This document shows positions 16,503 to 25,775 of a stretch of 64,000 bases of DNA, piece by piece (position 1 is the first letter of the stretch; every line of letters starts with the position of its first letter). A program made the position numbers and the translations under genes. The stretch lies in contig NZ_LQOU01000009.1 of NCBI RefSeq assembly GCF_002102155.1, positions 166,649-230,648 on the forward strand, read 5' to 3'. The notes beneath the pieces are model-generated. The model did no database searches and was not told the origin of the DNA. It saw only the letters and a program-made list of their open reading frames with translations. The stretch is from Mycobacterium europaeum. Its GTDB lineage: Bacteria; Actinomycetota; Actinomycetes; Mycobacteriales; Mycobacteriaceae.

Positions 16503-18054
16503 GCCGACCGCCCCGGGCACCGTCGACGAGCTCGTGCGTGCCCGCGCCGCCAGCCATGGGGACAAAGCGATGGTGGTCGACCCGACGTCGCGAACCAGCT
16601 ACCGCCAACTCGACACGGTGACAAAGGAACTCGCCGCGGTGTTCGTCGACGCCGGCGTCGGCAAGGGCACGCGGGTCGGTCTGATCATGCCCAACGGAGC
16701 TCGCTGGGTGGAGGTGGCCATCGCCCTGGCGCGGGTGGGCGCCGTGCTGGTTCCGCTGAGCACGCTCCTGACTTCGCGGGAGCTGGGCGCCCAACTGCGG
16801 GCCGCCGCGGTGCAATTCCTGGTCAGCGTCGAGGAGTTCCGCGGGCACCGCTACCTCGACGACCTCGCGCCGCGGACCGAGCTTCCCGCCCTGCGTCAGG
16901 TCTGGACGGCCGACCGGCTCGTCGGCGCGACCGCCGGCGGTCGGGCCCGCCGACTCGTCGACGCCCTGACGGAAAGGGTCAGGGCCGCTGACCCGTTGGT
17001 CATCATGTTCACCTCCGGCAGCAGTGGGCCGCCGAAGGGAGTCGTGCACTCTCACGGCAGCGCGCTCGGCGCGGTCTTCTCGGGCCTGGCCGCGCGCTGC
17101 ATCACCCCCGACACCCGTCTGTATCTTCCGATGCCGTTCTTCTGGGTGGGCGGCTTCGGCAGTGGAATCCTGTCCACGCTGTTGGCCGGCGCCACCCTGG
17201 TGACCGAGCAGATCCCGCGGCCCGAGACGACGCTGCGACTGCTGGAATCCGAGCGGGTGACGCTGTTTCGCGGCTGGCCCGACCAAGCCGAGACGCTCGC
17301 GCGCCACGCCGCCACGGTCGGCGCCGATCTGTCGGCCCTGCGGCCCGGGAGCCTGCAGGCCCTGCTGCCGCCCGGCGAACGGGCCCAGCCCGGCGCCCGC
17401 GCCACGCTGTTCGGCATGACCGAGGCGTTCGGTCCGTACTGCGGCTATCAGGCCGACACCGACATGCCCGAGACCACGTGGGGCAGCTGCGGAAAGCCCT
17501 TCCCCGGCATGGAGGTTCGCATCGTCGACCCCGACGGCGGCGAGCCCGTCCCGGCCGAAACGGTGGGCATGATCCAGATTCGGGGACCGCACACGCTGCG
17601 CGGCATCTGCGGGCGCGGCCGAGAGGACGTGTTCACCGCCGACGGCTTCTACCCCACCGGCGACCTGGGCCGCCTCGACGGGGAGGGGTTCCTGTTCTAC
17701 CACGGACGCTGCGACGACATGTTCAAGGTCAGCGGCGCCACCGTCTATCCCGGCGAGGTCGAACGTGCGCTGCGCACCATCGACGGCGTCCAGAGCGCCT
17801 TCGTCACCAACGTTCCCGGAACGGTGGGCGAAAGGGTGGGTGCGGCCGTGGTGTGCGATGGACCGCTGACGGCCGACCGGCTGACCGGAGACGCGCGAAA
17901 GCTGCTGAGCACCTTCAAGGTCCCCACGGTCTGGCTGCTGCTGGAATCCGACGACGACATCCCGCGCGGAGGAACCGGCAAGGTCGATCTAGCTCGACTG
18001 CGGGCGATCCTCAGCGACGCGAATCGGCCTCAGGAGACCCGCGTCCAAGGCTGA
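16495..18054 (+). CDS. AMP-binding acyl-CoA synthetase (paralogue B)
   Basis: This 519-residue ligase overlaps its paralogue by 8 bp and ends the plus-strand operon. The P-loop is FTSGSSGPPKG, with FGMTEAFG, hinge HGRCDDMFKVSGATVY and the catalytic Lys in GGTGKVDLARL. All residues expected for adenylation are present. Its 3' end overlaps by 25 bp the convergent secreted-protein gene at 18030-18392. Two retained, diverged ligase copies point to different chain-shortened substrates, an inference. Confidence 0.85.
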   Translation: MPEPTAPGTVDELVRARAASHGDKAMVVDPTSRTSYRQLDTVTKELAAVFVDAGVGKGTRVGLIMPNGARWVEVAIALARVGAVLVPLSTLLTSRELGAQLRAAAVQFLVSVEEFRGHRYLDDLAPRTELPALRQVWTADRLVGATAGGRARRLVDALTERVRAADPLVIMFTSGSSGPPKGVVHSHGSALGAVFSGLAARCITPDTRLYLPMPFFWVGGFGSGILSTLLAGATLVTEQIPRPETTLRLLESERVTLFRGWPDQAETLARHAATVGADLSALRPGSLQALLPPGERAQPGARATLFGMTEAFGPYCGYQADTDMPETTWGSCGKPFPGMEVRIVDPDGGEPVPAETVGMIQIRGPHTLRGICGRGREDVFTADGFYPTGDLGRLDGEGFLFYHGRCDDMFKVSGATVYPGEVERALRTIDGVQSAFVTNVPGTVGERVGAAVVCDGPLTADRLTGDARKLLSTFKVPTVWLLLESDDDIPRGGTGKVDLARLRAILSDANRPQETRVQG

Positions 18055-18392
18055 CAGTTCTGCGACTCGAAGGCCTTGACCGAGGTGTTGATGTTCGCGT
18101 ACATCGGACCGATCGACGTATTCGTCTGCAGCACATGGTCCTTGTTCGCATCGGGCGTGCTGTAGGTGAACCACGAGCACATCGAGTCCTGGGTGGGCAC
18201 ATTGTTTATCCAGACACCGAAGACCGATGCCGACCCACCCGTGTGGTAAAGGCCCGGGGCGATGTCGGGCCCCACGATGAACACGCCATTGCCGGGAATC
18301 GGGTCGAGCGGCTCGGCGACGGCCGGCGGCGCGAGGGCGAGGACTGTCACAGCCGACGCGAACAAGGCCGACGCGCGAATCCTTCGGGGCAC
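18030..18392 (-). CDS. small secreted protein of unknown function
   Basis: This 120-residue protein has a Sec signal peptide (positively charged MPRRIR, hydrophobic core, AVA-E cleavage near residue 26). The mature part contains the segment DIAPGLYHTGG and two Cys (CSWF and NCQPW) likely to form a disulfide. Similar short exported proteins with a GxYxTxG element are common in mycobacteria and have no known function. The GTG at 18392 follows GCGAGGAAAA. Its 3' end overlaps the ligase gene on the other strand. Confidence 0.7.
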   Translation of the reverse strand: MPRRIRASALFASAVTVLALAPPAVAEPLDPIPGNGVFIVGPDIAPGLYHTGGSASVFGVWINNVPTQDSMCSWFTYSTPDANKDHVLQTNTSIGPMYANINTSVKAFESQNCQPWTRVS

Positions 18393-18461
18393 TTTTCCTC
18401 GCTCTGTGTTGTTGCCCCCTTGGAGGGCAGCCTATGCCGACCCGGGCGCGCAAAACAACAG

Positions 18462-19154
18462 TTAGCCGGACCGCTCAGGGCTCGCCTCGACGACGACGCC
18501 ACGCGCGGTGAGGTGCTCGATCAACGGAACGGCGCCCGCGGCGAGGTGTTGCTCCATCGCCGCGCGCGCGAGCTTCTCGTCGCGCTTTTTGAGCGCGGAC
18601 AAGATGCGGCGGTGGTCCCTCATCGACTGTTCGGGCCAGCCTTGGATGGCGGGAAACACCGATTCCGGTGCGTAGCGGGTGATCTGCGACATCAGCTGCG
18701 CGAGCTTCGGCGAGTCCGCCGCGACGTTGATGGCGCGATGGAATTGATGGTTGAGGCGCACCGTGCGCTCGTCCTCGTCACCGGCGTAGGCGTCTTCGAG
18801 TTCCGTCTGAATCTGTTTCAGCTCGCGCAGTTGGTCGTCGGTGATGTTGCTCGCGGCCCGCGCCGCGAGTTCGCCACCGACATGAGCCTGCACGTTCGCC
18901 ACGTCGGTGACGTCGCGACCGGTCACCGGCAACACCATGAAGCCCCGCCGCGGCTGCTGGGCGATCAGGCCCTCCGCACGCAGGGCGAAGAGCGCTTCCC
19001 GCACCGGTGTGACGCTGATTCCCAGCTCGGCGGCCACCTGGTCCAAACGGACGTAGGACCCCGCGAGGTAGGTGCCATCGAAGATCCGCCGGCGGATCAA
19101 GCCCGCGACGTCGTCGGAAAGCTGCGGTCGCGCCGCGAAATCCGGAACCGTCAC
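18462..19154 (-). CDS. GntR-family regulator with FCD domain
   Basis: This 230-residue regulator has an N-terminal winged helix-turn-helix (about residues 10-75, with LDQVAAELGISVTPVREAL and the wing RRGFMV) and a C-terminal all-helical FCD ligand domain. The FCD metal/ligand residues are suggested by NHQFHRAI and DHRRIL segments. It starts with GTG two bases after the stop of the acyl-CoA dehydrogenase gene and is the last gene of the operon starting at 23529, so it is probably a feedback repressor of that operon. FCD regulators bind short carboxylic acids or acyl-CoAs. Confidence 0.85.
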   Translation of the reverse strand: MTVPDFAARPQLSDDVAGLIRRRIFDGTYLAGSYVRLDQVAAELGISVTPVREALFALRAEGLIAQQPRRGFMVLPVTGRDVTDVANVQAHVGGELAARAASNITDDQLRELKQIQTELEDAYAGDEDERTVRLNHQFHRAINVAADSPKLAQLMSQITRYAPESVFPAIQGWPEQSMRDHRRILSALKKRDEKLARAAMEQHLAAGAVPLIEHLTARGVVVEASPERSG

Positions 19155-19156
19155 CG

Positions 19157-20350
19157 CTACACCTGATACTCGGCGAGCAGCCGCTTGCTGATGATGGACT
19201 TCTGGATTTCGCTGGTTCCCTCTCCGATGAGCAGGAACGGCGCGTCACGCATCAGCCGCTCGATCTCGTATTCCTTGGAATAGCCGTAGCCACCGTGGAT
19301 CCGGAAGCTCTGCTGCGTGACCTCGGTGCAGTATTCGCTGGCGAGGTACTTCGCCATCCCGGCGGCGACATCGTTGCGCTCTCCCGAATCCTTCAGCCGC
19401 GCCGCGTTGACCATCATCAGGTGTGCCGCTTCGATCTTGGTGGCCATCTCGGCCAGCTGGAACGCGATGGCCTGGTGCTCGGCGATGGGCTTGCCGAAGG
19501 TGTGGCGCTGCTGGGCGTAGCGCACGGCGAGCTCGAAGGCGCGGATGCCGACACCACACGCCCGGGCCGACACGTTGACCCTGCCGACTTCGATGCCGTC
19601 CATCATCTGGAAGAACCCCTGCCCGGGAGTGCCGCCCAGAACGTCGTCGGCGCCGGCCCGGTAGCCGTCGAAGATGAGTTCGGTGGTGTCGATCCCCTTG
19701 TAACCCAGCTTGTCGATCTTGCCGGGTATCACCAGCCCGGGCACGACTTCGCCGAAACCCGTTGGCTTCTCGACCAGGAACGCGGTCAGGTTCCGGTGCG
19801 GCTTGTCGGCGCCTTCGTCGGTGCGGACCAGGACGGCGATCAGCGTCGAGCTGCCCCCGTTGGTCAGCCACATCTTTTGCCCGTCGATGACGTAGTCGCC
19901 ATCGGGCTGGCGCCGGGCCCGCGTCCGGATCGCGGCGACATCGGAGCCCAGCTCAGGCTCCGACATCGAGAAGGAGCCGCGCGTCTCGCCGGTCGCCATC
20001 CGCGGCAGGAACCGCTGCTTCTGCGCGTCGGTGCCGTGCTGGCGCAGCATGTAGGCCACGATGAAGTGGGTGTTGAGCACCCCCGACACGCTCATCCAGC
20101 CGCGCGCCAGCTCCTCGACGCACAGCGCGTACGTCAGCAGCGACTCCCCCAGGCCGCCATACTCCTGGGGAATCATCAGCCCGAACAGGCCCATGTCGCG
20201 CATCCGGTCGACGATGTCCTGCGGGTAGGTGTCGCCGCGTTCCAGCTCCGCGGCGTTGGGGATGACTTCCTTTTCGACGAATTGCCGCACCGTGTCGATG
20301 ATCTCGGTCTGGAACTCGGTGAGGCCGAGGGTCTGGGCGAGTTTGGTCAT
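19157..20350 (-). CDS. acyl-CoA dehydrogenase
   Basis: This 397-residue enzyme is a complete acyl-CoA dehydrogenase. It has MSEPELGSDVA (flavin/substrate contact), GQKMWLTNGG, the RQQ-type RYAQQRHTFGKPI, IHGGYGYSKEYEIERLMRD, and the catalytic-Glu loop near LIGEGTSEIQKSII. It introduces an alpha-beta double bond into an acyl-CoA using FAD, with electrons passed to electron-transfer flavoprotein. It lies 25 bp downstream of the CoA-transferase gene and 2 bp before the GntR gene. The full operon order (SDR, thiolase, CoA-transferase, acyl-CoA dehydrogenase, GntR) forms a self-contained acid-activation and beta-oxidation module. Confidence 0.92.
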   Translation of the reverse strand: MTKLAQTLGLTEFQTEIIDTVRQFVEKEVIPNAAELERGDTYPQDIVDRMRDMGLFGLMIPQEYGGLGESLLTYALCVEELARGWMSVSGVLNTHFIVAYMLRQHGTDAQKQRFLPRMATGETRGSFSMSEPELGSDVAAIRTRARRQPDGDYVIDGQKMWLTNGGSSTLIAVLVRTDEGADKPHRNLTAFLVEKPTGFGEVVPGLVIPGKIDKLGYKGIDTTELIFDGYRAGADDVLGGTPGQGFFQMMDGIEVGRVNVSARACGVGIRAFELAVRYAQQRHTFGKPIAEHQAIAFQLAEMATKIEAAHLMMVNAARLKDSGERNDVAAGMAKYLASEYCTEVTQQSFRIHGGYGYSKEYEIERLMRDAPFLLIGEGTSEIQKSIISKRLLAEYQV

Positions 20351-20375
20351 GCGTCGTCTTTCCGTTTCGGCTTGC

Positions 20376-21569
20376 TCAGCAAGCGATTGTCTTCGCGTCC
20401 GTCAGGCGTTCGATGTCGCCGGCCGTCAGGCCCAGGCACCGCTGCAGAACGTCGGCGGTGTCCTGCCCCAGCGCGGGCGCCGGTGCGCCGGCGGGGTGGG
20501 CGCCGTCGAACGCGACCGGCAGGCCGGGGGCGAGGTACTCGCCCAGGCCCTCCTGGCGCAATCGGGAGAACAGCGGGTTCCCGGTCACCTGCGGGCCGGC
20601 CGCGACCTCGGCGAAGGTGCGATACCGCTCGAACAAGACCGTCGTTCCCGACAGGGCGGCGATGATCTCCTCGGCGGTGTGGTCGGCGAACCAGCTGGCG
20701 AACAGCCCGGACAGCACGTCGCGGTACTTATAGCGATCGCCCTCGGACCCGAAGTCGACGCCCAGCGCGTCGGCGAGCGCGCCGACCGCGGCGCCGGTGC
20801 TCGTCACGTCGACCAGGTCGCGAAAGTGCCTGCGGGTCAGGGTGACAACCATGAATCTGGCGCCGTCGCGGCTGGCGAAGTCCTGCCCGTACTGGCCGTA
20901 GATGGCGTTGCCCAGTCGCTGGCGCTCGGTGCCGGTGACTTGCGGCTCGGTCAACAGCCCCAGGTTTCCGGCGGTGGCGAGCGCGACATCCTCGAGCGCC
21001 AGGCTGATCCGCGCGCCCGCGCCGGACTCGTCACGGCGGCGGAGGGCGGTGACGACGGCCAGCGCGGCGTACAGGCCGCAGCAGACGTCCCAGGCCGGCA
21101 ACACGTGGTTGATCGGGCCGGCATGATCGGCCGGGCCGGTGACGAGCGGGAACCCGACGCCGGCGTTGACCGTGTAGTCCACCCCGGTGGACCCGTCGCC
21201 GCGCCCGAGCAGCTGCACGTGGATGACGTCGGGACGCCCGCTCGCCAGGACGTCGTAGCCGAGCCAGGGCAAGCCGGCGGCGTTGGTCACCACCACACCG
21301 TCGCCCTCGACGATGAGCCGCTGGACCAGCTCTTGCCCCTCCGGGGACCGCAAGTCGATGGTGGCCGATCGTTTTCCCTTGTTCAGCCCGGTCCAGTAGA
21401 TCGACGTGCCGTCCGCCGCCAGCGGCCACCGCTGCACGTCGGACGCGCCACCGATCGGATCGATCCGAATCACTTCCGCGCCAAGCTGACTCAACGTCAT
21501 GCCGCACAGCGGGGCGGCGACGAAGCTGGACACCTCGACGACGGTGAGACCGCGCAGGGGTCCGGTCAC
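20376..21569 (-). CDS. CaiB/BaiF-type CoA-transferase (class III)
   Basis: This 397-residue protein has the class III CoA-transferase N-terminus (PLRGLTVVEVSSFVAAPLCG), LGAEVIRIDP, and LNKGKRSATIDL, all characteristic of the formyl-CoA/carnitine-CoA transferase fold. Class III enzymes normally use an Asp nucleophile; the position is not assigned with certainty here. It would transfer CoA between carboxylic acids, avoiding ATP use. The GTG at 21569 overlaps the thiolase stop by four bases (GTGA). Confidence 0.85.
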   Translation of the reverse strand: MTGPLRGLTVVEVSSFVAAPLCGMTLSQLGAEVIRIDPIGGASDVQRWPLAADGTSIYWTGLNKGKRSATIDLRSPEGQELVQRLIVEGDGVVVTNAAGLPWLGYDVLASGRPDVIHVQLLGRGDGSTGVDYTVNAGVGFPLVTGPADHAGPINHVLPAWDVCCGLYAALAVVTALRRRDESGAGARISLALEDVALATAGNLGLLTEPQVTGTERQRLGNAIYGQYGQDFASRDGARFMVVTLTRRHFRDLVDVTSTGAAVGALADALGVDFGSEGDRYKYRDVLSGLFASWFADHTAEEIIAALSGTTVLFERYRTFAEVAAGPQVTGNPLFSRLRQEGLGEYLAPGLPVAFDGAHPAGAPAPALGQDTADVLQRCLGLTAGDIERLTDAKTIAC

Positions 21570-22792
21570 CGCGGGGCGACCCGCTCGAACACCGCCGCCA
21601 GGCCCTGGCCGCCGCCGATGCACATGGTCTCCAGCCCGTAGCGGGCCTCGCGCCGGGTGAGCTCGCGGGCCAGGGTGGCCAGCATTCGCCCGCCCGTCGC
21701 GCCGACCGGGTGCCCCAGGGAGATGCCCGATCCGTGCACGTTGGTCCGCTCGTGGTCGGCGGCGCCGAAGTTCCATTCCCGCATGACGGCGAGCGCTTGT
21801 GCGGCGAAGGCTTCGTTGAGTTCGATGAGGTCGATGTCGGACAACCGCAGGCCCGCCTTGCCCAGCACCGCCTCGGTTGCCGGCACCGGTCCGATGCCCA
21901 TGAGGTGGGGCGCCACCCCCGCCAGCCCCCATGACACCAGGCGGACCAACGGCCTCAGACCGTATTCGTCGGCCTTCTCGGGTGTGGCCACGATGCACAT
22001 CGACGCCGCATCGTTCTGACCGCTGGCATTGCCGGCGGTGACCGTCGCCTCCGAATCCTCGCTAACCAGCACCGGTTTGAGCTTGCTCAGCGACTCGACC
22101 GAGGTGTCGGCGCGTGGATGCTCGTCGGTGTCGATCAGCTCCTCGCCCTGGCGGGTGCGCACCGCCACCGGGATGATCTCCTCGGCCAGGACGCCGTCCT
22201 TTTGCGCGGCCACCGCCCGCTGGTGCGACCGCACGGCCAGCTCGTCCTGCTCCAGACGGGAGATGCCGTACTGGCGGCGCAGGTTCTCGGCCGTCTCCAG
22301 CATGCCGCCGGGTACGGGGTGGTGGCGCCCGCCGGCGGTGGTGCGCCCCCGCGCCAGCCCGTCATGCACCCGGACGCCGGTCCGCGCACCGCCCCAGCGC
22401 ATGTCGGTGGAATAGAACGCGACGTTGCTCATGCTCTCGCAGCCGCCGGCGACGACGAGATCGTGATCGCCGTTGCCCACCTGCAGGCACGCCTGGATCA
22501 CCGCCTGCAGACCCGACCCGCAGCGGCGGTCCACCTGCATCCCGGGGACCGTCACCGGCAGGCCGGCATCCAGGGCCACCACCCGCCCGATCGCCGGGGC
22601 CTCGCTGTTGGGATAGCAGTGGCCGAGGATGACGTCCTGCACCGCCTCGGGCGCGAGTCCGGTTCGCTCGAGGAGACCCTTGAGCGCGGCGACCCCCAGG
22701 TCGACGGCGGTCAGCGACTTGAACATCCCGCCGTAGCGCCCGATCGGGGTCCGTACGGGCTCACAAATGACCGTGTCGCGCATCGCGCTCAT
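21566..22792 (-). CDS. acetyl-CoA C-acetyltransferase (thiolase)
   Basis: This 408-residue thiolase has the nucleophilic Cys at about residue 91 ([12 protein letters not shown]), NEAFAAQAL, the His of [14 protein letters not shown], and the second Cys of CIGGGQG. It would cleave a 3-oxoacyl-CoA with CoA to release acetyl- or propionyl-CoA. A His-rich, Arg/Gly-rich loop at about 135-160 is typical of FadA-like mycobacterial enzymes. The start ATG overlaps the SDR stop (ATGA), so the two are translationally coupled. Confidence 0.92.
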   Translation of the reverse strand: MSAMRDTVICEPVRTPIGRYGGMFKSLTAVDLGVAALKGLLERTGLAPEAVQDVILGHCYPNSEAPAIGRVVALDAGLPVTVPGMQVDRRCGSGLQAVIQACLQVGNGDHDLVVAGGCESMSNVAFYSTDMRWGGARTGVRVHDGLARGRTTAGGRHHPVPGGMLETAENLRRQYGISRLEQDELAVRSHQRAVAAQKDGVLAEEIIPVAVRTRQGEELIDTDEHPRADTSVESLSKLKPVLVSEDSEATVTAGNASGQNDAASMCIVATPEKADEYGLRPLVRLVSWGLAGVAPHLMGIGPVPATEAVLGKAGLRLSDIDLIELNEAFAAQALAVMREWNFGAADHERTNVHGSGISLGHPVGATGGRMLATLARELTRREARYGLETMCIGGGQGLAAVFERVAPR

Positions 22793-23529
22793 AGATGCCG
22801 GCCGCCGGTGATTTCCATGACGGTGCCGGTCATGTACGAGGACAGGTCGGAAGCCAGGAACAGCGCCACGCTGGCGACTTCGCTGGGTTCGCCGGCCCGG
22901 CCCATCGGCACCTCGGCAACCTTTGAATCCCAGATGCGCTGCGGCATAGCCTCCGTCATGGCGGAGCGAATCAATCCGGGGGCGATCGCGTTCACCCGCA
23001 CGCCCAGGTACGCCAACTCTTTGGCGGCCGCCTTGGTCATGCCGACGATGCCGGCCTTGGCGGCCGAGTAGTTGGTCTGGCCGACCATACCGACCTTCCC
23101 CGACACGGACGACATGTTGATGATGACGCCCCGCTTGTTCTCCCGCATGATGGCGGCGGCCAGCCGGGTGCCGTTCCAGGTCCCCTTCAGATGCACCGCG
23201 ATGACCTGATCGAACTGCTCCTCGGTCATCTTGCGCATGGTCGCGTCCCGGGTGATCCCGGCATTGTTGACCATGATGTCGAGGCCGCCGAAACGCTCGA
23301 CGGCGGTCTGGATCAGAGTTTCGACGTCGGACGCCTGCGTGACGTCGCACCGGACCGCGACCGCGACGTCATCGCCGCCCAACTGCTTGGCCACGACCTG
23401 GGTCTCCTCGAGATTGACGTCGCCGAGCACAACTCGCGCCCCCTCGGCGACAAAGCGCTCCGCGATGGCCAGACCCAGCCCTTGCGCACCGCCGGTGATT
23501 ACTGCGGTCTGGCCCGTCAACATCGACAC
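22789..23529 (-). CDS. FabG-like SDR (3-hydroxyacyl-CoA dehydrogenase/reductase)
   Basis: This 246-residue SDR has TGGAQGLG at about residues 12-19, NNAG, the catalytic Ser of MSSVSGK and YSAAK. It closely follows the FabG template, including [14 protein letters not shown]. In this operon the likely job is oxidation of a 3-hydroxyacyl-CoA to the 3-oxo compound cleaved by the thiolase. The GTG at 23529 is chosen because AGGAGG ends nine bases upstream; the ATG two codons later is an alternative. It is the first gene of the five-gene minus-strand operon and is divergent from the acyl-CoA dehydrogenase at 23704. Confidence 0.88.
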   Translation of the reverse strand: MSMLTGQTAVITGGAQGLGLAIAERFVAEGARVVLGDVNLEETQVVAKQLGGDDVAVAVRCDVTQASDVETLIQTAVERFGGLDIMVNNAGITRDATMRKMTEEQFDQVIAVHLKGTWNGTRLAAAIMRENKRGVIINMSSVSGKVGMVGQTNYSAAKAGIVGMTKAAAKELAYLGVRVNAIAPGLIRSAMTEAMPQRIWDSKVAEVPMGRAGEPSEVASVALFLASDLSSYMTGTVMEITGGRHL

Positions 23530-23582
23530 CTGATTCCGCCTCCCTCTGCTTTTGATCCCCGAGGGACGCCCCCGGCAGTCGA

Positions 23583-23601
23583 ATATCATATTTCATATAG
23601 G
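23583..23601. promoter_or_regulatory. AT-rich repeat in a divergent promoter region
   Basis: The stretch ATATCATATTTCATATAGG is strikingly AT-rich for this genome and contains the direct repeat CATAT-N2-CATAT, with flanking ATAT inverted elements. It lies between the divergent SDR and acyl-CoA dehydrogenase genes. It could be a promoter element or an operator for the GntR/FCD protein encoded at the end of the minus-strand operon; this is inferred from position only. Confidence 0.35.
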
Positions 23602-23703
23602 ATCTGCCCCGATGCCGGGTTCCGACCCGACCGCTGAGCCGGCCGGCCCGCCGCGGCCGCGCGACTCGCAACCAATGAGGTGCCGAAGAGGGAGCGTCCG
23701 CCT

Positions 23704-24876
23704 ATGACCACCGCCGAACGACCCGAGGTCTCCGAGGATGACTTTCGGGAGATCCTCGCCCAGACCCGCCACTTCGTCCGCACCGCCGTGGTCCCGCGCG
23801 AACAGGAGATCCTGACCGAGGACCGGGTGCCCGATGATCTGCGCGACCAGGCCAAGAAGATGGGGCTGTTCGGGTACGCGATCCCGCAGCGGTGGGGCGG
23901 CCTCGGCCTGAACTTGATGCAAGATGTCGAGCTGGCAATGGAATTGGGCTACACCTCGCTGGCGCTGCGCTCGATGTTCGGCACCAACAACGGCATCGCC
24001 GGGCAGGTTCTGGTCGGCTTCGGCACCGACGAGCAGAAGGCCCGCTGGCTGGAGTCGATGGCGTCCGGCGACGTCGTCGCCTCCTTCGCCCTGACCGAGC
24101 CCGGCGCCGGATCGAACCCGGCCGGCCTGCGTACCAAAGCCGTTCGCGACGAAGCCGATTGGGTGATCTCCGGGCAGAAGCGGTTCATCACCAACGCGCC
24201 CGTCGCCGATCTGTTCGTGGTGTTCGCGCGCACCCGCCCCGCGGATGACCAAGGGCCCGGGATCGCGGTATTCCTGGTTCCGGCAGGGTCGCCGGGCGTC
24301 GAAGTCGCCGCCAAGGACGCGAAGATGGGCCAGGAGGGCGCGTGGACCGCCGACGTCAGCTTCAACGATGTCCGCGTCGAGGGCGGCGCTCTGATCGGTG
24401 GGAGCGAGGACATCGGCTACCGAGCGGCGATGACCTCACTGGCCCGTGGCCGCGTCCACATCGCCGCCCTGGCGGTGGGCGCCGCCCAGCGCGCGCTCGA
24501 CGAGTCGGTCTCCTACGCCGCCACCGCGACGCAGGGCGGCACGCCGATCGGGCACTTTCAGCTGGTGCAGGCGATGGTCGCCGACCAGCAGACCGGGGTG
24601 CTGGCCGGCCGCGCGCTCGTCCGCGACGCCGCACGCCTCTGGGTCTCGGGCGAAGACCGCAGGGTCGCGCCCTCGGCCGCCAAACTGTTCTGCACCGAAA
24701 TGGCCGGCAAGGTCGCCGATCTCGCGGTGCAGATCCACGGCGGAAGCGGCTACATGCACGGTGTCCCGGTCGAACGCATCTACCGCGACGTCCGGCTGCT
24801 GCGGCTGTACGAGGGCACCAGCGAGATTCAGCGATTGATCATCGGGTCCAATCTCGTCAAGGCGGCGCAGCGCTGA
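23704..24876 (+). CDS. acyl-CoA dehydrogenase
   Basis: This 390-residue enzyme has ALTEPGAGSNPAG, GQKRFITNAP, IHGGSGYMHGVPVERIYRDVRLLRLYEGTSEIQRLIIG and the usual domain order. It should desaturate an acyl-CoA at the alpha-beta position. The ATG at 23704 follows GAGGGAG with rather long spacing; a GTG eight codons upstream is in frame. It is divergent from the SDR-thiolase operon and is followed after 31 bp by a mycofactocin-type SDR, so the two regulons may be co-controlled. Confidence 0.9.
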   Translation: MTTAERPEVSEDDFREILAQTRHFVRTAVVPREQEILTEDRVPDDLRDQAKKMGLFGYAIPQRWGGLGLNLMQDVELAMELGYTSLALRSMFGTNNGIAGQVLVGFGTDEQKARWLESMASGDVVASFALTEPGAGSNPAGLRTKAVRDEADWVISGQKRFITNAPVADLFVVFARTRPADDQGPGIAVFLVPAGSPGVEVAAKDAKMGQEGAWTADVSFNDVRVEGGALIGGSEDIGYRAAMTSLARGRVHIAALAVGAAQRALDESVSYAATATQGGTPIGHFQLVQAMVADQQTGVLAGRALVRDAARLWVSGEDRRVAPSAAKLFCTEMAGKVADLAVQIHGGSGYMHGVPVERIYRDVRLLRLYEGTSEIQRLIIGSNLVKAAQR

Positions 24877-24907
24877 CGGCGCGGCCAATCCCAGTAGAGG
24901 AGCAGGT

Positions 24908-25729
24908 ATGAACGGAAAGCTTGCAGGCAGAGTCGCATTGATCACCGGAGCGGCGCGCGGGCAGGGTCGGGCGCACGCGGTTCGGCTGGCCTGCGAGGGC
25001 GCCGACATCATCGCCGTCGACATCGCCGGCAAGCTCCCGTCCTGCGTCCCCTACGACCCGGCGACTCCCGACGACCTGAGCGAGACCGTTCGCCTCGTCG
25101 AGCAGACGAATCGCCGGATCGTCGCCTCGGTCGTGGACACCCGTGACTTCGAGGGACTTCGCCGGGCCGTCGAGGACGGCGTCGCCGCGCTCGGGCGGCT
25201 GGACATCATCGTCGCCAACGCCGGAGTCGCGGCTCCGCAGGCCTGGAACGACATCACGCCGGAGAACTTCCGCGATGTCATCGACATCAACGTCACCGGC
25301 ACCTGGAATACCGTCATGGCCGGCGCGGACAAGATCATCGAGGGCGGTCGCGGCGGTTCCATCATCCTGATCAGTTCCGCGGCCGGCATGAAGATGCAGC
25401 CGTTCATGGTTCACTACACTGCCAGCAAGCACGCCGTCACCGGGATGGCGCGGGCTTTCGCCGCCGAACTGGGCAAGCACTCGATCCGGGTCAACAGCGT
25501 CCACCCCGGGCCGGTGAACACGCCGATGGGAACGGGCGACATGGTCGCGGCGGTGGCCAAGACGATGGAGACCAATCCGCAGCTGTCGCACGTCCTCACG
25601 CCGTTCCTGCCGGACTGGGTCGCCGAGCCCGAGGAGATCGCCGACACCGTGTGCTGGCTGGCCAGCGACGAGTCACGTAAGGTCACCGCCGCCCGGATCC
25701 CGGTCGATCAGGGGTCGACGCAGTACTGA
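24908..25729 (+). CDS. SDR of the mycofactocin-coupled type
   Basis: This 273-residue SDR has ITGAARGQGRAHAVRLA, in which the GQGRAH element and the following EGADIIAVDI stretch are typical of the mycofactocin-dependent SDR subfamily. An insertion after the second strand (about residues 40-70) fits the extended cofactor-enclosing loop of that group, which keeps NAD bound and passes electrons to mycofactocin. The catalytic Ser of ISSAAG and YTASK are present. It probably oxidises an alcohol intermediate. A GAGGAGCAGGT site precedes the ATG. Confidence 0.8.
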   Translation: MNGKLAGRVALITGAARGQGRAHAVRLACEGADIIAVDIAGKLPSCVPYDPATPDDLSETVRLVEQTNRRIVASVVDTRDFEGLRRAVEDGVAALGRLDIIVANAGVAAPQAWNDITPENFRDVIDINVTGTWNTVMAGADKIIEGGRGGSIILISSAAGMKMQPFMVHYTASKHAVTGMARAFAAELGKHSIRVNSVHPGPVNTPMGTGDMVAAVAKTMETNPQLSHVLTPFLPDWVAEPEEIADTVCWLASDESRKVTAARIPVDQGSTQY

Positions 25730-25775
25730 CCCGCTGCCCGGGAATAGATTCGCGGGATCGGCGATTGCAGGCCAC

